From Pseudarthrobacter sp. (GTDB lineage Bacteria; Actinomycetota; Actinomycetes; Actinomycetales; Micrococcaceae), in NCBI GenBank assembly GCA_013362385.1, contig JABFWC010000357.1, forward strand, positions 1-6,658: a stretch of 6,658 bases of DNA. The letters run 5' to 3'. Below, piece by piece: positions 1-5,714 of the stretch. The stretch's first letter is position 1. Each line of letters starts with the position of its first letter. A program made the position numbers and the translations under genes. The notes under the pieces are model-generated. The model was not told the DNA's origin. It searched no databases and worked only from the letters and a program-made list of their open reading frames with translations.

Positions 1-450
<450 letters not shown>

Positions 451-461
451 CAAAACTGCGT

Positions 462-518
462 AACGCGGGGCCACTTCCGGCCGGTCCGTCCGACGGACCC
501 CGGGGGAGGCCCCGCGTT
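462..518 (+). terminator. Nested hairpin terminator after sucD
   Basis: A perfect 11-bp inverted repeat, AACGCGGGGCC (462-472) and GGCCCCGCGTT (508-518), encloses a second perfect 7-bp hairpin, GGTCCGT (483-489) / ACGGACC (493-499) with a 3-base loop. It starts 11 bases after the sucD stop. The run after the stem (TTTCGCGTTTAATG) is only weakly T-rich, as is common for actinobacterial terminators. The position and stem strength support termination of the sucCD transcript; the function is inferred. Confidence 0.75.
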
Positions 519-568
519 TCGCGTTTAATGACGTTCTCGTGCGATACGCGTAACGCGTGCCGCCGGAT

Positions 569-582
569 GTCAGACGTCGAGT
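569..582. promoter_or_regulatory. Possible degenerate GntR operator upstream of regulator 1
   Basis: GTCAGACGTC at 569-578 matches eight of the first ten bases of the perfect palindrome ATCAGACATCTGAT found at 1482-1495 upstream of the permease. The right half is poorly conserved (9 of 14 overall). It sits about 25 bases before the regulator start, where a repressor would block its own expression. Autoregulation is common in FadR-type regulators, but a single degenerate site may be chance. No convincing -35/-10 pair was seen here; TAGGGT at 582-587 is a weak -10 candidate. Confidence 0.35.
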
Positions 583-606
583 AGGGTTTAAGGGGCAACA
601 CGGGCC

Positions 607-1362
607 ATGGCGGCCAGGCAGGGGAGCGGGATGGCACAAGCACGGCGCACGCTGGTGGACGTCGTTGTGGACAGAGTCCTCGAGCACATCCTCAGCGGAG
701 AGATTAAGCCCGACGACGCCCTGCCGCCTGAAGCGGACATCGCCAAGGAATCGGGGGTCAGCAGGCTGACGGCACGCGAGGCCATGAATGTCCTCAAGGC
801 GCAGAACGTCGTCTACGTCAAACGCGGGCTTGGCACTTTCGTCAATCCGCCGGAGCGGTGGACCGGGCTGGACGCCATCATGCAGGCCGCCTCGAGGGGG
901 GTGGCCTCCGAACAGGTGGCGCTGCTGCTGCTCGAGGTTCGGCGCATGGTGGAAACCGGGGCGGCCGAACTTGCTGCCGTCCGGCACAACCAGGATGACA
1001 TTGCCGCGATGGAACAAAGCCTGCACGAGATGGAAGCCGCGCACGAGGCCGGCGACGTGGACGCCCTGACCGTTGCTGACATCGCCTTCCACGACCGCAT
1101 CCTGCGGGCCTCCGGCAATCCGTTCGTCCCGGCGCTGCTGGGCCAGTTGTCGACGCTGCTGTTCGCCATGCGCCGCGCGACTTCCGCGTTCCCTGATGTG
1201 CAGCGCCACGCCATCCACCACCACAAACTCGTGCTGGCCGCCGTCGCGTCCGGCGAGCCCGGGGTGGCGCGCTCCGCGATGGATGCCCACATCACCCAGA
1301 CCTTCGAGGACTACGAACACTACCTCGCAGAGGCAAGCCGCAGCGGCGCCACCGCAGGCTAA
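607..1362 (+). CDS. GntR-family transcriptional regulator, FadR subfamily (FCD domain)
   Basis: This encodes 251 residues ending at TAA 1360-1362. Residues about 14-82 form the winged helix-turn-helix: LVDVVVDRVLEHILSGEI, then LPPEADIAKESGVSRLTAREAMNVL (recognition region about 45-64), then the wing VYVKRGLGTFV. The rest is an all-helical FCD effector domain. Asp158, His162, His206 and His228 fall at positions expected for the metal-binding set of FCD proteins, which often bind small carboxylates. The start is uncertain. ATG 607 has TAAGGGG (589-595) upstream at rather long spacing; ATG 631 (protein starting MAQARR) has GGGGAG (621-626) at short spacing and would give 243 residues. It lies upstream of a permease-dehydrogenase pair whose promoter carries a perfect palindromic operator, so it is probably the local repressor of that pair, released by the pathway substrate or an intermediate. 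The ligand is unknown. Confidence 0.9.
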   Translation: MAARQGSGMAQARRTLVDVVVDRVLEHILSGEIKPDDALPPEADIAKESGVSRLTAREAMNVLKAQNVVYVKRGLGTFVNPPERWTGLDAIMQAASRGVASEQVALLLLEVRRMVETGAAELAAVRHNQDDIAAMEQSLHEMEAAHEAGDVDALTVADIAFHDRILRASGNPFVPALLGQLSTLLFAMRRATSAFPDVQRHAIHHHKLVLAAVASGEPGVARSAMDAHITQTFEDYEHYLAEASRSGATAG

Positions 1363-1440
1363 ACGACCCGCAGCCGGCTCTTTTCCACAGTGGGTCCTGC
1401 CCGCTTCAAAGGTCTTCCCGCCCACGCCCTCCCAGTCGTA

Positions 1441-1470
1441 TTGACGTGCTCACGGCGCTGTGACTAGAAT
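1441..1470 (+). promoter_or_regulatory. Sigma-70-type promoter of the permease/dehydrogenase operon
   Basis: TTGACG (1441-1446) and TAGAAT (1465-1470) are separated by 18 bases, each close to the TTGACA/TATAAT consensus. Transcription would begin around 1476-1478, giving a leader of about 112 bases before the permease start. This is the clearest promoter in the window. It lies directly upstream of a perfect palindromic operator, which fits repression by regulator 1. Confidence 0.75.
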
Positions 1471-1481
1471 CTCAGACAGAC

Positions 1482-1495
1482 ATCAGACATCTGAT
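1482..1495. promoter_or_regulatory. Palindromic GntR-type operator ATCAGA-CA-TCTGAT
   Basis: There are perfect 6-bp inverted arms around a 2-base centre, starting 11 bases downstream of the -10 box, so a bound protein would cover the transcription start region. TCAGACA occurs twice (1472-1478 and 1483-1489), exactly 11 bases apart, which puts both copies on the same DNA face. A second overlapping palindrome, TGATATCA, spans 1492-1499. Size and symmetry fit a dimeric FadR-type regulator; assignment to the regulator at 607-1362 is inferred from proximity and from the related half-site before that gene. Confidence 0.7.
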
Positions 1496-1536
1496 ATCAA
1501 ACCTTCCCATAAATGCCGCCAGCCAAAGGAGTCGTT

Positions 1537-1593
1537 ATGCGCGCGCATTGCCTGTTAAAGGGTCCCCAAGTCATCATCGGAGGGCAGCGATGA
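1537..1593 (+). CDS. Putative 18-residue leader peptide overlapping the permease start
   Basis: A strong ribosome binding site, AAAGGAG (1525-1531), lies 5 bases before ATG 1537. The frame encodes MRAHCLLKGPQVIIGGQR and stops at TGA 1591-1593, overlapping the permease ATG (1590-1592) in an ATGA arrangement. The permease's own GGAGGG (1579-1584) lies inside this small frame, so ribosomes translating the leader would cross and deliver to the permease start. It contains one TTA codon (1555-1557), rare in such GC-rich genes, and one Cys codon. It may serve translational coupling or leader-based control. No homologue is known to me, and a chance frame is possible, but the Shine-Dalgarno sequence plus exact stop/start overlap is notable. 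Confidence 0.5.
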   Translation: MRAHCLLKGPQVIIGGQR

Positions 1594-2939
1594 GCGCCCG
1601 CGCATCCGCCCCGGCGCTCGGTGACCTGGGGGAGGCAACCCTCCGCAAGGTCCGTCGGCGGCTCATGCCCCTGATCGTCCTCCTGTACTTCGTCGCCTAC
1701 CTCGACCGCAATAACGTCGGCTTCGCCAAGCTCGGCATGCAGAACGACATCGGCCTGACCGAAGCCGCCTACGGCTTGGGCGCAGGTATCTTCTTCCTGG
1801 GCTACGCCTTGCTCGAAATCCCCAGCAACGGCGGCATGTACCGCTACGGCGCCCGCAAGTGGATCGCCCGCATCCTCATCACCTGGGGCATTTTCGCGAC
1901 AGCGATGTTCCTGGTGAACGGTGAAGCCACTTTCTACGTCATCCGCTTCCTGCTGGGCGCTGCGGAAGCCGGCTTCTTCCCCGCAATCCTTTTCTACCTG
2001 ACCCTCTGGTTCCCGGCCGCCCAGCGCGTGACCGTGCTGGGTATCTTCATCCTCGCCCAGCCCATCTCCAACGCCCTGGGCGCTCCAGTGTCCGGCATGC
2101 TGCTGGGACTCGAAGGCGTCGCGGGGCTGCACGGCTGGCAGTGGCTGTACATCATCGAAGGCATCCCCGCCATCATCCTCGGCATCATCACGCCCTTCGT
2201 GATGACCGACCGCCCGGAGCACGCCAAGTGGCTGAAGCCCGAAGAGCGCGAATGGCTCTCCACCACCATGAACGCGGAACTGGCGCACAAGCAGAAGGTC
2301 GGAAACCACAACTTCCTGGCCGGCCTGAAGGATCCGCGCACCATTGCCTACTCCGCACTGTACTTCGGCCTGGTCTGCGGCATCTACGGCCTCGGCCTGT
2401 GGCTGCCCACCATCGTCAAGGCACTGGGCACCTTCGACTCAACCCAGGTCGGGTTCATCGTCTTCATTCCGTACGCCATCGCAGCGGTGTTCGTCTACTT
2501 CTGGAGCAAGAGGTCGGACCGTACCGGCAACCGCGTCTGGCACGCCAGCGTGAGCATGGTGCTCGCCGCCGTCGGCCTCCTGGGCGCCGGCTTCCTGCTC
2601 CCGGTCAATGCCGTGCTCGCCATGGTCTTCCTGACCCTCGCGGCCATGGGCATCTACTCCGCAATCGCACCCTTCCTGGCCATGCCTTCCGCAGCCCTGA
2701 CCGGCGCTGCCGCCGCGGCCGGGCTGGCGATGGTCAACTCGCTCGGCAACCTTGGCGGTTTCGTCGCGCCCTACATTGTCGGCATCCTCAAAGACGCCAC
2801 GGGCAGCAGCCAGACCGGCCTGGTCTTCCTGGCCGCGTGCCTCGCCGTCACTGCCGTCGCCACTTACCTTTACGCCCGCAAGCGGCCGGAAGGCGTCTCC
2901 ACTCCCGGCGCCACCATTCCCGCCGCCGAAACCCACTAG
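1590..2939 (+). CDS. MFS permease, anion:cation symporter (ACS) type, probable sugar-acid/organic-acid importer
   Basis: This encodes 449 residues ending at TAG 2937-2939. The chosen ATG 1590 has GGAGGG (1579-1584) at 5 bases; an in-frame TTG at 1548 would add 14 residues but lacks a good ribosome site and adds an unlikely N-terminus. About twelve hydrophobic helices are visible. Helix 1 (about 24-38) is followed by YLDRNNVGFAKL, the ACS signature. RFLLGAAEAGFFPA (119-132) is the helix 4/5 signature. GWQWLYIIEGIPAIILG (182-198) precedes the long cytoplasmic loop (about 205-250) rich in charged residues, followed by helices 7-12. The ACS family carries organic and sugar acids (galactonate, tartrate, phthalate, glucarate) by proton symport across the inner membrane. 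The dehydrogenase starts 10 bases downstream with its ribosome site overlapping this stop codon, indicating one operon. The exact substrate cannot be told; an anionic sugar acid is the best guess from the family. Confidence 0.92.
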   Translation: MSARASAPALGDLGEATLRKVRRRLMPLIVLLYFVAYLDRNNVGFAKLGMQNDIGLTEAAYGLGAGIFFLGYALLEIPSNGGMYRYGARKWIARILITWGIFATAMFLVNGEATFYVIRFLLGAAEAGFFPAILFYLTLWFPAAQRVTVLGIFILAQPISNALGAPVSGMLLGLEGVAGLHGWQWLYIIEGIPAIILGIITPFVMTDRPEHAKWLKPEEREWLSTTMNAELAHKQKVGNHNFLAGLKDPRTIAYSALYFGLVCGIYGLGLWLPTIVKALGTFDSTQVGFIVFIPYAIAAVFVYFWSKRSDRTGNRVWHASVSMVLAAVGLLGAGFLLPVNAVLAMVFLTLAAMGIYSAIAPFLAMPSAALTGAAAAAGLAMVNSLGNLGGFVAPYIVGILKDATGSSQTGLVFLAACLAVTAVATYLYARKRPEGVSTPGATIPAAETH

Positions 2940-2949
2940 GAACCACCAC

Positions 2950-3726
2950 ATGACTGAACAGCACACCTTCCCCGCAGAACGCACCGTAGTCCTGACCGGC
3001 GCAGCCTCGGCACGCGGCATCGGCCGCGCCACGGCCGACCGTCTGGCCAGCGAGGGCTGGTCCATCGCCATCCTGGACGTCAATGCGGAAGATGCCGCGG
3101 CCGCCGCAGCGGAGATCGGCTCCAGCCGGGCCGTCAAGGCGATCGGCGTGGGCGCTGACGTCTCCGACGAAGCGTCGGTGGACCGGGCCATCACGGAAAT
3201 CGAACAGGCCCTTCCGCCGGTCGTCGGCCTCGTGAACCTCGCCGGAATCAGTTCCCCCACTCCTTTCATGGAAACCACCGTGGCGGAGTGGGACAAGGTC
3301 TTTGCCGTCAACATGCGCGGGACGTTCATCGTGTCCCAGCGGGTGCTCAAAGGCATGATCGAACGTGGTCTGGGCCGGATTGTCAGCATCTCCTCCATTT
3401 CGGCCCAGCGCGGCGGCGGCACCTACTCCAAAGTGGCCTACAGCGCGTCCAAGGCGGGAATCCTCGGGTTCACCCGCGCCCTGGCCCGCGAAGTGGGCGA
3501 GCACAACATCACCGTGAATGCCATCGCCCCCGGCCCGATTGACACCGACATCATGGGCGGCACGCTCAGCGATGACCGCAAGGCCCAGATGTCCGAGGGC
3601 ATCATGATGGGTCGTGTGGGAACCCGCGAGGAAGTGGCGGCCCTGATCGCGTTCCTGCTGAGCGAAGACGCCGGTTACATTACGGCGGCCACCTACGACA
3701 TCAACGGCGGCCTGCAGGTTTCCTAG
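2950..3726 (+). CDS. Short-chain dehydrogenase/reductase (SDR), NAD-preferring by motif
   Basis: This encodes 258 residues, a normal length for classical SDRs; stop TAG 3724-3726. ATG 2950 has AGGAA (2938-2942), which overlaps the permease stop, at 7 bases. The Rossmann cofactor loop is TGAASARGIG (16-25), two residues longer than the classical TGxxxGxG. Asp43 after beta-2 (ILDVN) suggests NAD rather than NADP. NLAG (96-99) replaces NNAG. Catalytic residues are Asn121 (VNMRG), Ser149 (ISS), Tyr164 and Lys168 (YSASK). Ser and Tyr are 15 residues apart rather than the usual 13, so the substrate loop is slightly extended. IAPGPIDTDI (192-201) and the C-terminal YDINGGLQVS are typical. It probably oxidises a hydroxyl of the imported compound to a ketone in the cytoplasm. 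Polyol or sugar-acid dehydrogenase are both possible; many relatives carry 3-oxoacyl-ACP-reductase names that would mislead here. Confidence 0.92.
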   Translation: MTEQHTFPAERTVVLTGAASARGIGRATADRLASEGWSIAILDVNAEDAAAAAAEIGSSRAVKAIGVGADVSDEASVDRAITEIEQALPPVVGLVNLAGISSPTPFMETTVAEWDKVFAVNMRGTFIVSQRVLKGMIERGLGRIVSISSISAQRGGGTYSKVAYSASKAGILGFTRALAREVGEHNITVNAIAPGPIDTDIMGGTLSDDRKAQMSEGIMMGRVGTREEVAALIAFLLSEDAGYITAATYDINGGLQVS

Positions 3727-3737
3727 GACGGCTACCA

Positions 3738-3776
3738 TGAAGGTGCCGTGCGGCCCCCGCCTGCACGGCACCTTCA
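3738..3776 (+). terminator. Strong hairpin after the dehydrogenase gene
   Basis: A perfect 14-bp inverted repeat, TGAAGGTGCCGTGC (3738-3751) and GCACGGCACCTTCA (3763-3776), has an 11-base GC-rich loop. It begins 12 bases after the dehydrogenase stop. No T-run follows, so it is either a U-less actinobacterial terminator or an mRNA 3'-end stabiliser. It separates the permease/dehydrogenase operon from regulator 2. Confidence 0.8.
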
Positions 3777-3831
3777 GGCCCGCGTCCCCGTGGCAGCGCC
3801 CTTCATGCCAGCATTCGCGGGCATCTTCCGG

Positions 3832-3840
3832 CTATAGGAT
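3832..3840 (+). promoter_or_regulatory. Combined -10 / ribosome site / operator-like element before regulator 2
   Basis: CTATAGGAT ends 6 bases before ATG 3847. TAGGAT (3835-3840) fits a TANNNT -10 box placed so that transcription would begin at the A of the ATG, giving a leaderless mRNA. The same bases include AGGA (3836-3839), which could instead be a ribosome site at 7-base spacing. CTATAGGA is shared with the perfect palindrome TCCTATAGGA at 4643-4652, suggesting an autoregulatory operator. No clear -35 was seen. The alternatives cannot be separated by sequence alone. Confidence 0.4.
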
Positions 3841-3846
3841 TTCTAC

Positions 3847-4536
3847 ATGGCAATCAAGAACCAGGCCTCCGGCGGCGTGAGCAGGCAGGTCCTCGCCGAC
3901 CACGTCTATGAAGCACTTCTTGTTGCCCTCATGGACGGCCGGCTGGAGGCCGGCACGCCTGTCAGTATCGACGGGATGGCCAGGGAACTCGACGTTTCCC
4001 CCACACCGGTGCGGGAGGCGCTTGCACGGCTGGAGGCCACCGGCATGGTCCGGAGAATGGCCCTGCGCGGTTACCGGGTGGCTCCGTTGTTTTCTCCGGA
4101 GGAGCTGGCAGACCTGATGGACGCCCGGCTGGTGATCGAACCAGCCAACGCGTTCATGGCGTGCAAGCACGCGGACACGCAGTTGACCGCGCAGTTGGAG
4201 CAGGCTATCGAGGACCTGAAGGCAGCCCCGCGCGGTCCGTCCTTCGCCGAGTTCCGCGCATACTGGGAGGCGGATGAACGTTTCCACCGCCTCATCGCCG
4301 AATTCGCGGACAACCAGTTCCTGCTGTCCGCCTACAATGCCCTGGGCGGCCAGGTGCAGCGCTTCCGCTTCTTCGGCGGGCTGGGCGTGACTGACGCCGA
4401 CTACGCCATCGCGGAGCACACTGAAATCCTCAAGGCCTTTGAGGCCGGCGACGCCGAACTCGCCCGGCAGAAAATGATCGACCACATCGAGGGCGTCAAG
4501 CAGCGCTCACAGCACGACAGCGAAGTTCGCAGCTAG
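3847..4536 (+). CDS. GntR-family transcriptional regulator 2, FadR subfamily (FCD domain)
   Basis: This encodes 229 residues, stop TAG 4534-4536. The N-terminal winged helix-turn-helix (about 13-78) includes VYEALLVALMDGRLEAGTPV, then MARELDVSPTPVREALARLE, the typical GntR recognition helix, then the wing RGYRVAPLF. The FCD domain follows, with EADERFHRLI supplying the Asp/His pair and later His in AEHTEILKAF and MIDHIEGV, consistent with a metal-binding effector pocket. It is only distantly similar to regulator 1 in this window, so the two probably sense or bind differently. It stands between two catabolic units. A CTATAGGA motif occurs both before this gene and in the promoter of the TIM-barrel gene, so I infer that it controls itself and the TIM-barrel/kinase operon. 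The ligand is unknown. Confidence 0.9.
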   Translation: MAIKNQASGGVSRQVLADHVYEALLVALMDGRLEAGTPVSIDGMARELDVSPTPVREALARLEATGMVRRMALRGYRVAPLFSPEELADLMDARLVIEPANAFMACKHADTQLTAQLEQAIEDLKAAPRGPSFAEFRAYWEADERFHRLIAEFADNQFLLSAYNALGGQVQRFRFFGGLGVTDADYAIAEHTEILKAFEAGDAELARQKMIDHIEGVKQRSQHDSEVRS

Positions 4537-4548
4537 CACTTCGCTCTT

Positions 4549-4577
4549 GGGGGTGCCGGCTGCCGGTAAGCACCCCC
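4549..4577 (+). terminator. Hairpin after regulator 2
   Basis: GGGGGTGC (4549-4556) and GCACCCCC (4570-4577) form a perfect 8-bp stem with a 13-base loop, 12 bases after the regulator stop. No T-run follows. It is a likely terminator or attenuator of the regulator transcript, weaker than the one at 3738-3776. Confidence 0.6.
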
Positions 4578-4616
4578 GCGATCAGCCAGCCCTGGGCAGG
4601 CAAAATAAAACGGCCC

Positions 4617-4646
4617 TTGACATGGCCCACCGGAAGCATAGATCCT
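4617..4646 (+). promoter_or_regulatory. Probable promoter of the TIM-barrel/kinase operon
   Basis: TTGACA (4617-4622) is a perfect -35 consensus. The -10 box is less clear: GATCCT (4641-4646, 18-base spacer) keeps the key second A and final T, while TAGATC (4639-4644, 16-base spacer) is another option. The region just upstream is AT-rich for this genome (CAAAATAAAA, 4601-4610). The palindrome at 4643-4652 overlaps the -10 region, which fits repression. Confidence 0.55.
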
Positions 4647-4652
4647 ATAGGA
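4643..4652. promoter_or_regulatory. Palindromic operator TCCTATAGGA
   Basis: This is a perfect 10-bp palindrome overlapping or directly following the -10 box of the TIM-barrel gene promoter. It shares CTATAGGA with 3832-3839 upstream of regulator 2. It is flanked by a wider inverted repeat, TAGATC (4639-4644) / GATCTA (4658-4663), and by the palindrome ATCTAGAT (4659-4666). Binding by regulator 2 is inferred from proximity and from the shared motif. Confidence 0.6.
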
Positions 4653-4677
4653 AATGCGATCTAGATTTGGAGTGACA

Positions 4678-5676
4678 ATGCCGTACACAGCTGAAAACTG
4701 GCCAATCGCCGCAGCCCTGCTGCAGTTCCCGGGAACCAGGGTCGACGGAACCACGGCGCAGGACGCACCCGCCAGCGACTGGCAGAAGGTCTTCGAAGAA
4801 GTGGCCGATGCCGGTTTCACCAACGCCGACCTGACCGACAGCTGGGTTAGTCCCGGCGACCTCTCCGCCACCCGGCTGGATGAACTGAAGGCAGCCGCTA
4901 CCGCCGCCGGCATTGGCCTGCCCTCCATCTCCGCCATCCGCCGGAGCGTGATCGCAGAGGACAACTGGGAAGACAACCTCGCCTACACCCACCGCACCCT
5001 GGAGGCCGCGGCCCACCTCGGCTGCGAGGTTGTCTCCATCGGCCTGCACCAGGCCATCACCCCTGAACAGCAGAAGCAGCTGTGGTTCTGGACGGTAGAA
5101 GGCCACAAGGATCCCGTAGGGGACAAGGAAGCGTGGAACAACGCCGTCACCCGCATCCGCGAAGTGGGCAAGCACGCCGCTGAACTCGGCCTGCTCGTGT
5201 CGCTTGAGATGTACGAAGACACCTACCTGGGAACGGGGGATTCCTCCGTGCAGCTCGTCCAGGACATCGACCTGCCCAACGTCGGACTCAACCCGGACCT
5301 GGGCAACCTGATCCGCCTGCACCGCCCCATCGAGGACTGGCGCGAACTGGTGCACAAGACCCTTCCGTACTCCAACTACTGGCACGTCAAGAACTACATC
5401 CGCGATGAGGACCAGGCACGGGACCAGTACGTCGCGATGCCGGCCCCCATGGAATCAGGCCTCATCAGCTACCGCGAGGCCTTCCAGTTCGCCATCTCCG
5501 TTGGCTTCCAGGGCATCATCTGCACCGAACACTACGGCGGCGACGGCCTGAGCGTCAGCGCCGCCAACCAGGACTACCTGCGCCGCCAGGTCCTGCCCAA
5601 GCGCGACGGCTATGCCCTGGGCACCAGCCTGGTGGCCCAGGGCCGGCAGACCCCGGCGGCAGTTCCGGCCCGCTAA
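4678..5676 (+). CDS. Xylose-isomerase-like TIM-barrel enzyme (sugar isomerase/epimerase or 3-oxo sugar-acid decarboxylase)
   Basis: This encodes 332 residues, stop TAA 5674-5676. ATG 4678 is preceded by GGAG (4669-4672) at 5 bases; the in-frame ATG at 4654 lies inside the promoter/operator region and is unlikely. The fold is that of AP endonuclease family 2 / xylose-isomerase-like barrels. Four probable metal ligands sit at the ends of successive strands: Glu177 (SLEMYED), Asp207 (LNPDLGN), His236 (YWHVKNY) and Glu284 (CTEHYGGDG). This family includes ketose epimerases, hydroxypyruvate isomerase, inosose enzymes, and 3-oxo-isoapionate decarboxylase (ApnO), which makes L-erythrulose. The kinase gene starts 38 bases downstream and resembles erythrulose kinases, so either an enzyme producing erythrulose (ApnO-like) or a sugar-acid isomerase fits the context. 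The exact reaction is inference; I did not recognise a specific orthologue with certainty. The C-terminus (about 315-332) is Ala/Gln/Pro-rich and probably flexible. Confidence 0.85.
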   Translation: MPYTAENWPIAAALLQFPGTRVDGTTAQDAPASDWQKVFEEVADAGFTNADLTDSWVSPGDLSATRLDELKAAATAAGIGLPSISAIRRSVIAEDNWEDNLAYTHRTLEAAAHLGCEVVSIGLHQAITPEQQKQLWFWTVEGHKDPVGDKEAWNNAVTRIREVGKHAAELGLLVSLEMYEDTYLGTGDSSVQLVQDIDLPNVGLNPDLGNLIRLHRPIEDWRELVHKTLPYSNYWHVKNYIRDEDQARDQYVAMPAPMESGLISYREAFQFAISVGFQGIICTEHYGGDGLSVSAANQDYLRRQVLPKRDGYALGTSLVAQGRQTPAAVPAR

Positions 5677-5714
5677 TCCGGCACCCCAACCGACAACCGG
5701 TTCGACGAGGAATC

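Noticed and set aside
546..558. Tandem ACGCGT-A-ACGCGT
   Set aside because: Short CG-rich repeat in a GC-rich intergenic region, with no link to a known site or second copy in the window.
1365..1396. GACCC/GGGTC inverted repeat after regulator 1 as a terminator
   Set aside because: The stem is only 5 bp with a 22-base loop; too weak to support, although TCTTTTCC lies between.
1497..2309. A 270-codon - strand frame opposite the permease
   Set aside because: It mirrors the permease codons, with Gln/Glu/Gly/Asp-rich translation and no family resemblance.
2141..2953. A 270-codon + strand frame inside the permease in another register
   Set aside because: It is an Arg/His/Pro-rich out-of-frame translation, whereas the overlapping permease frame has clear ACS motifs throughout.
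2848..3771. A 307-codon - strand frame opposite the dehydrogenase
   Set aside because: It is an antisense shadow of the SDR and runs through the terminator hairpin.
4654..4677. Upstream in-frame ATG 4654 as the TIM-barrel gene start
   Set aside because: It lies in the operator/promoter region without a ribosome site, whereas ATG 4678 has GGAG at 5 bases and a natural N-terminus.
5695..5702. AACCGGTT palindrome between the TIM-barrel gene and the kinase
   Set aside because: An 8-bp palindrome inside a 38-base intra-operon gap with no promoter; expected by chance.
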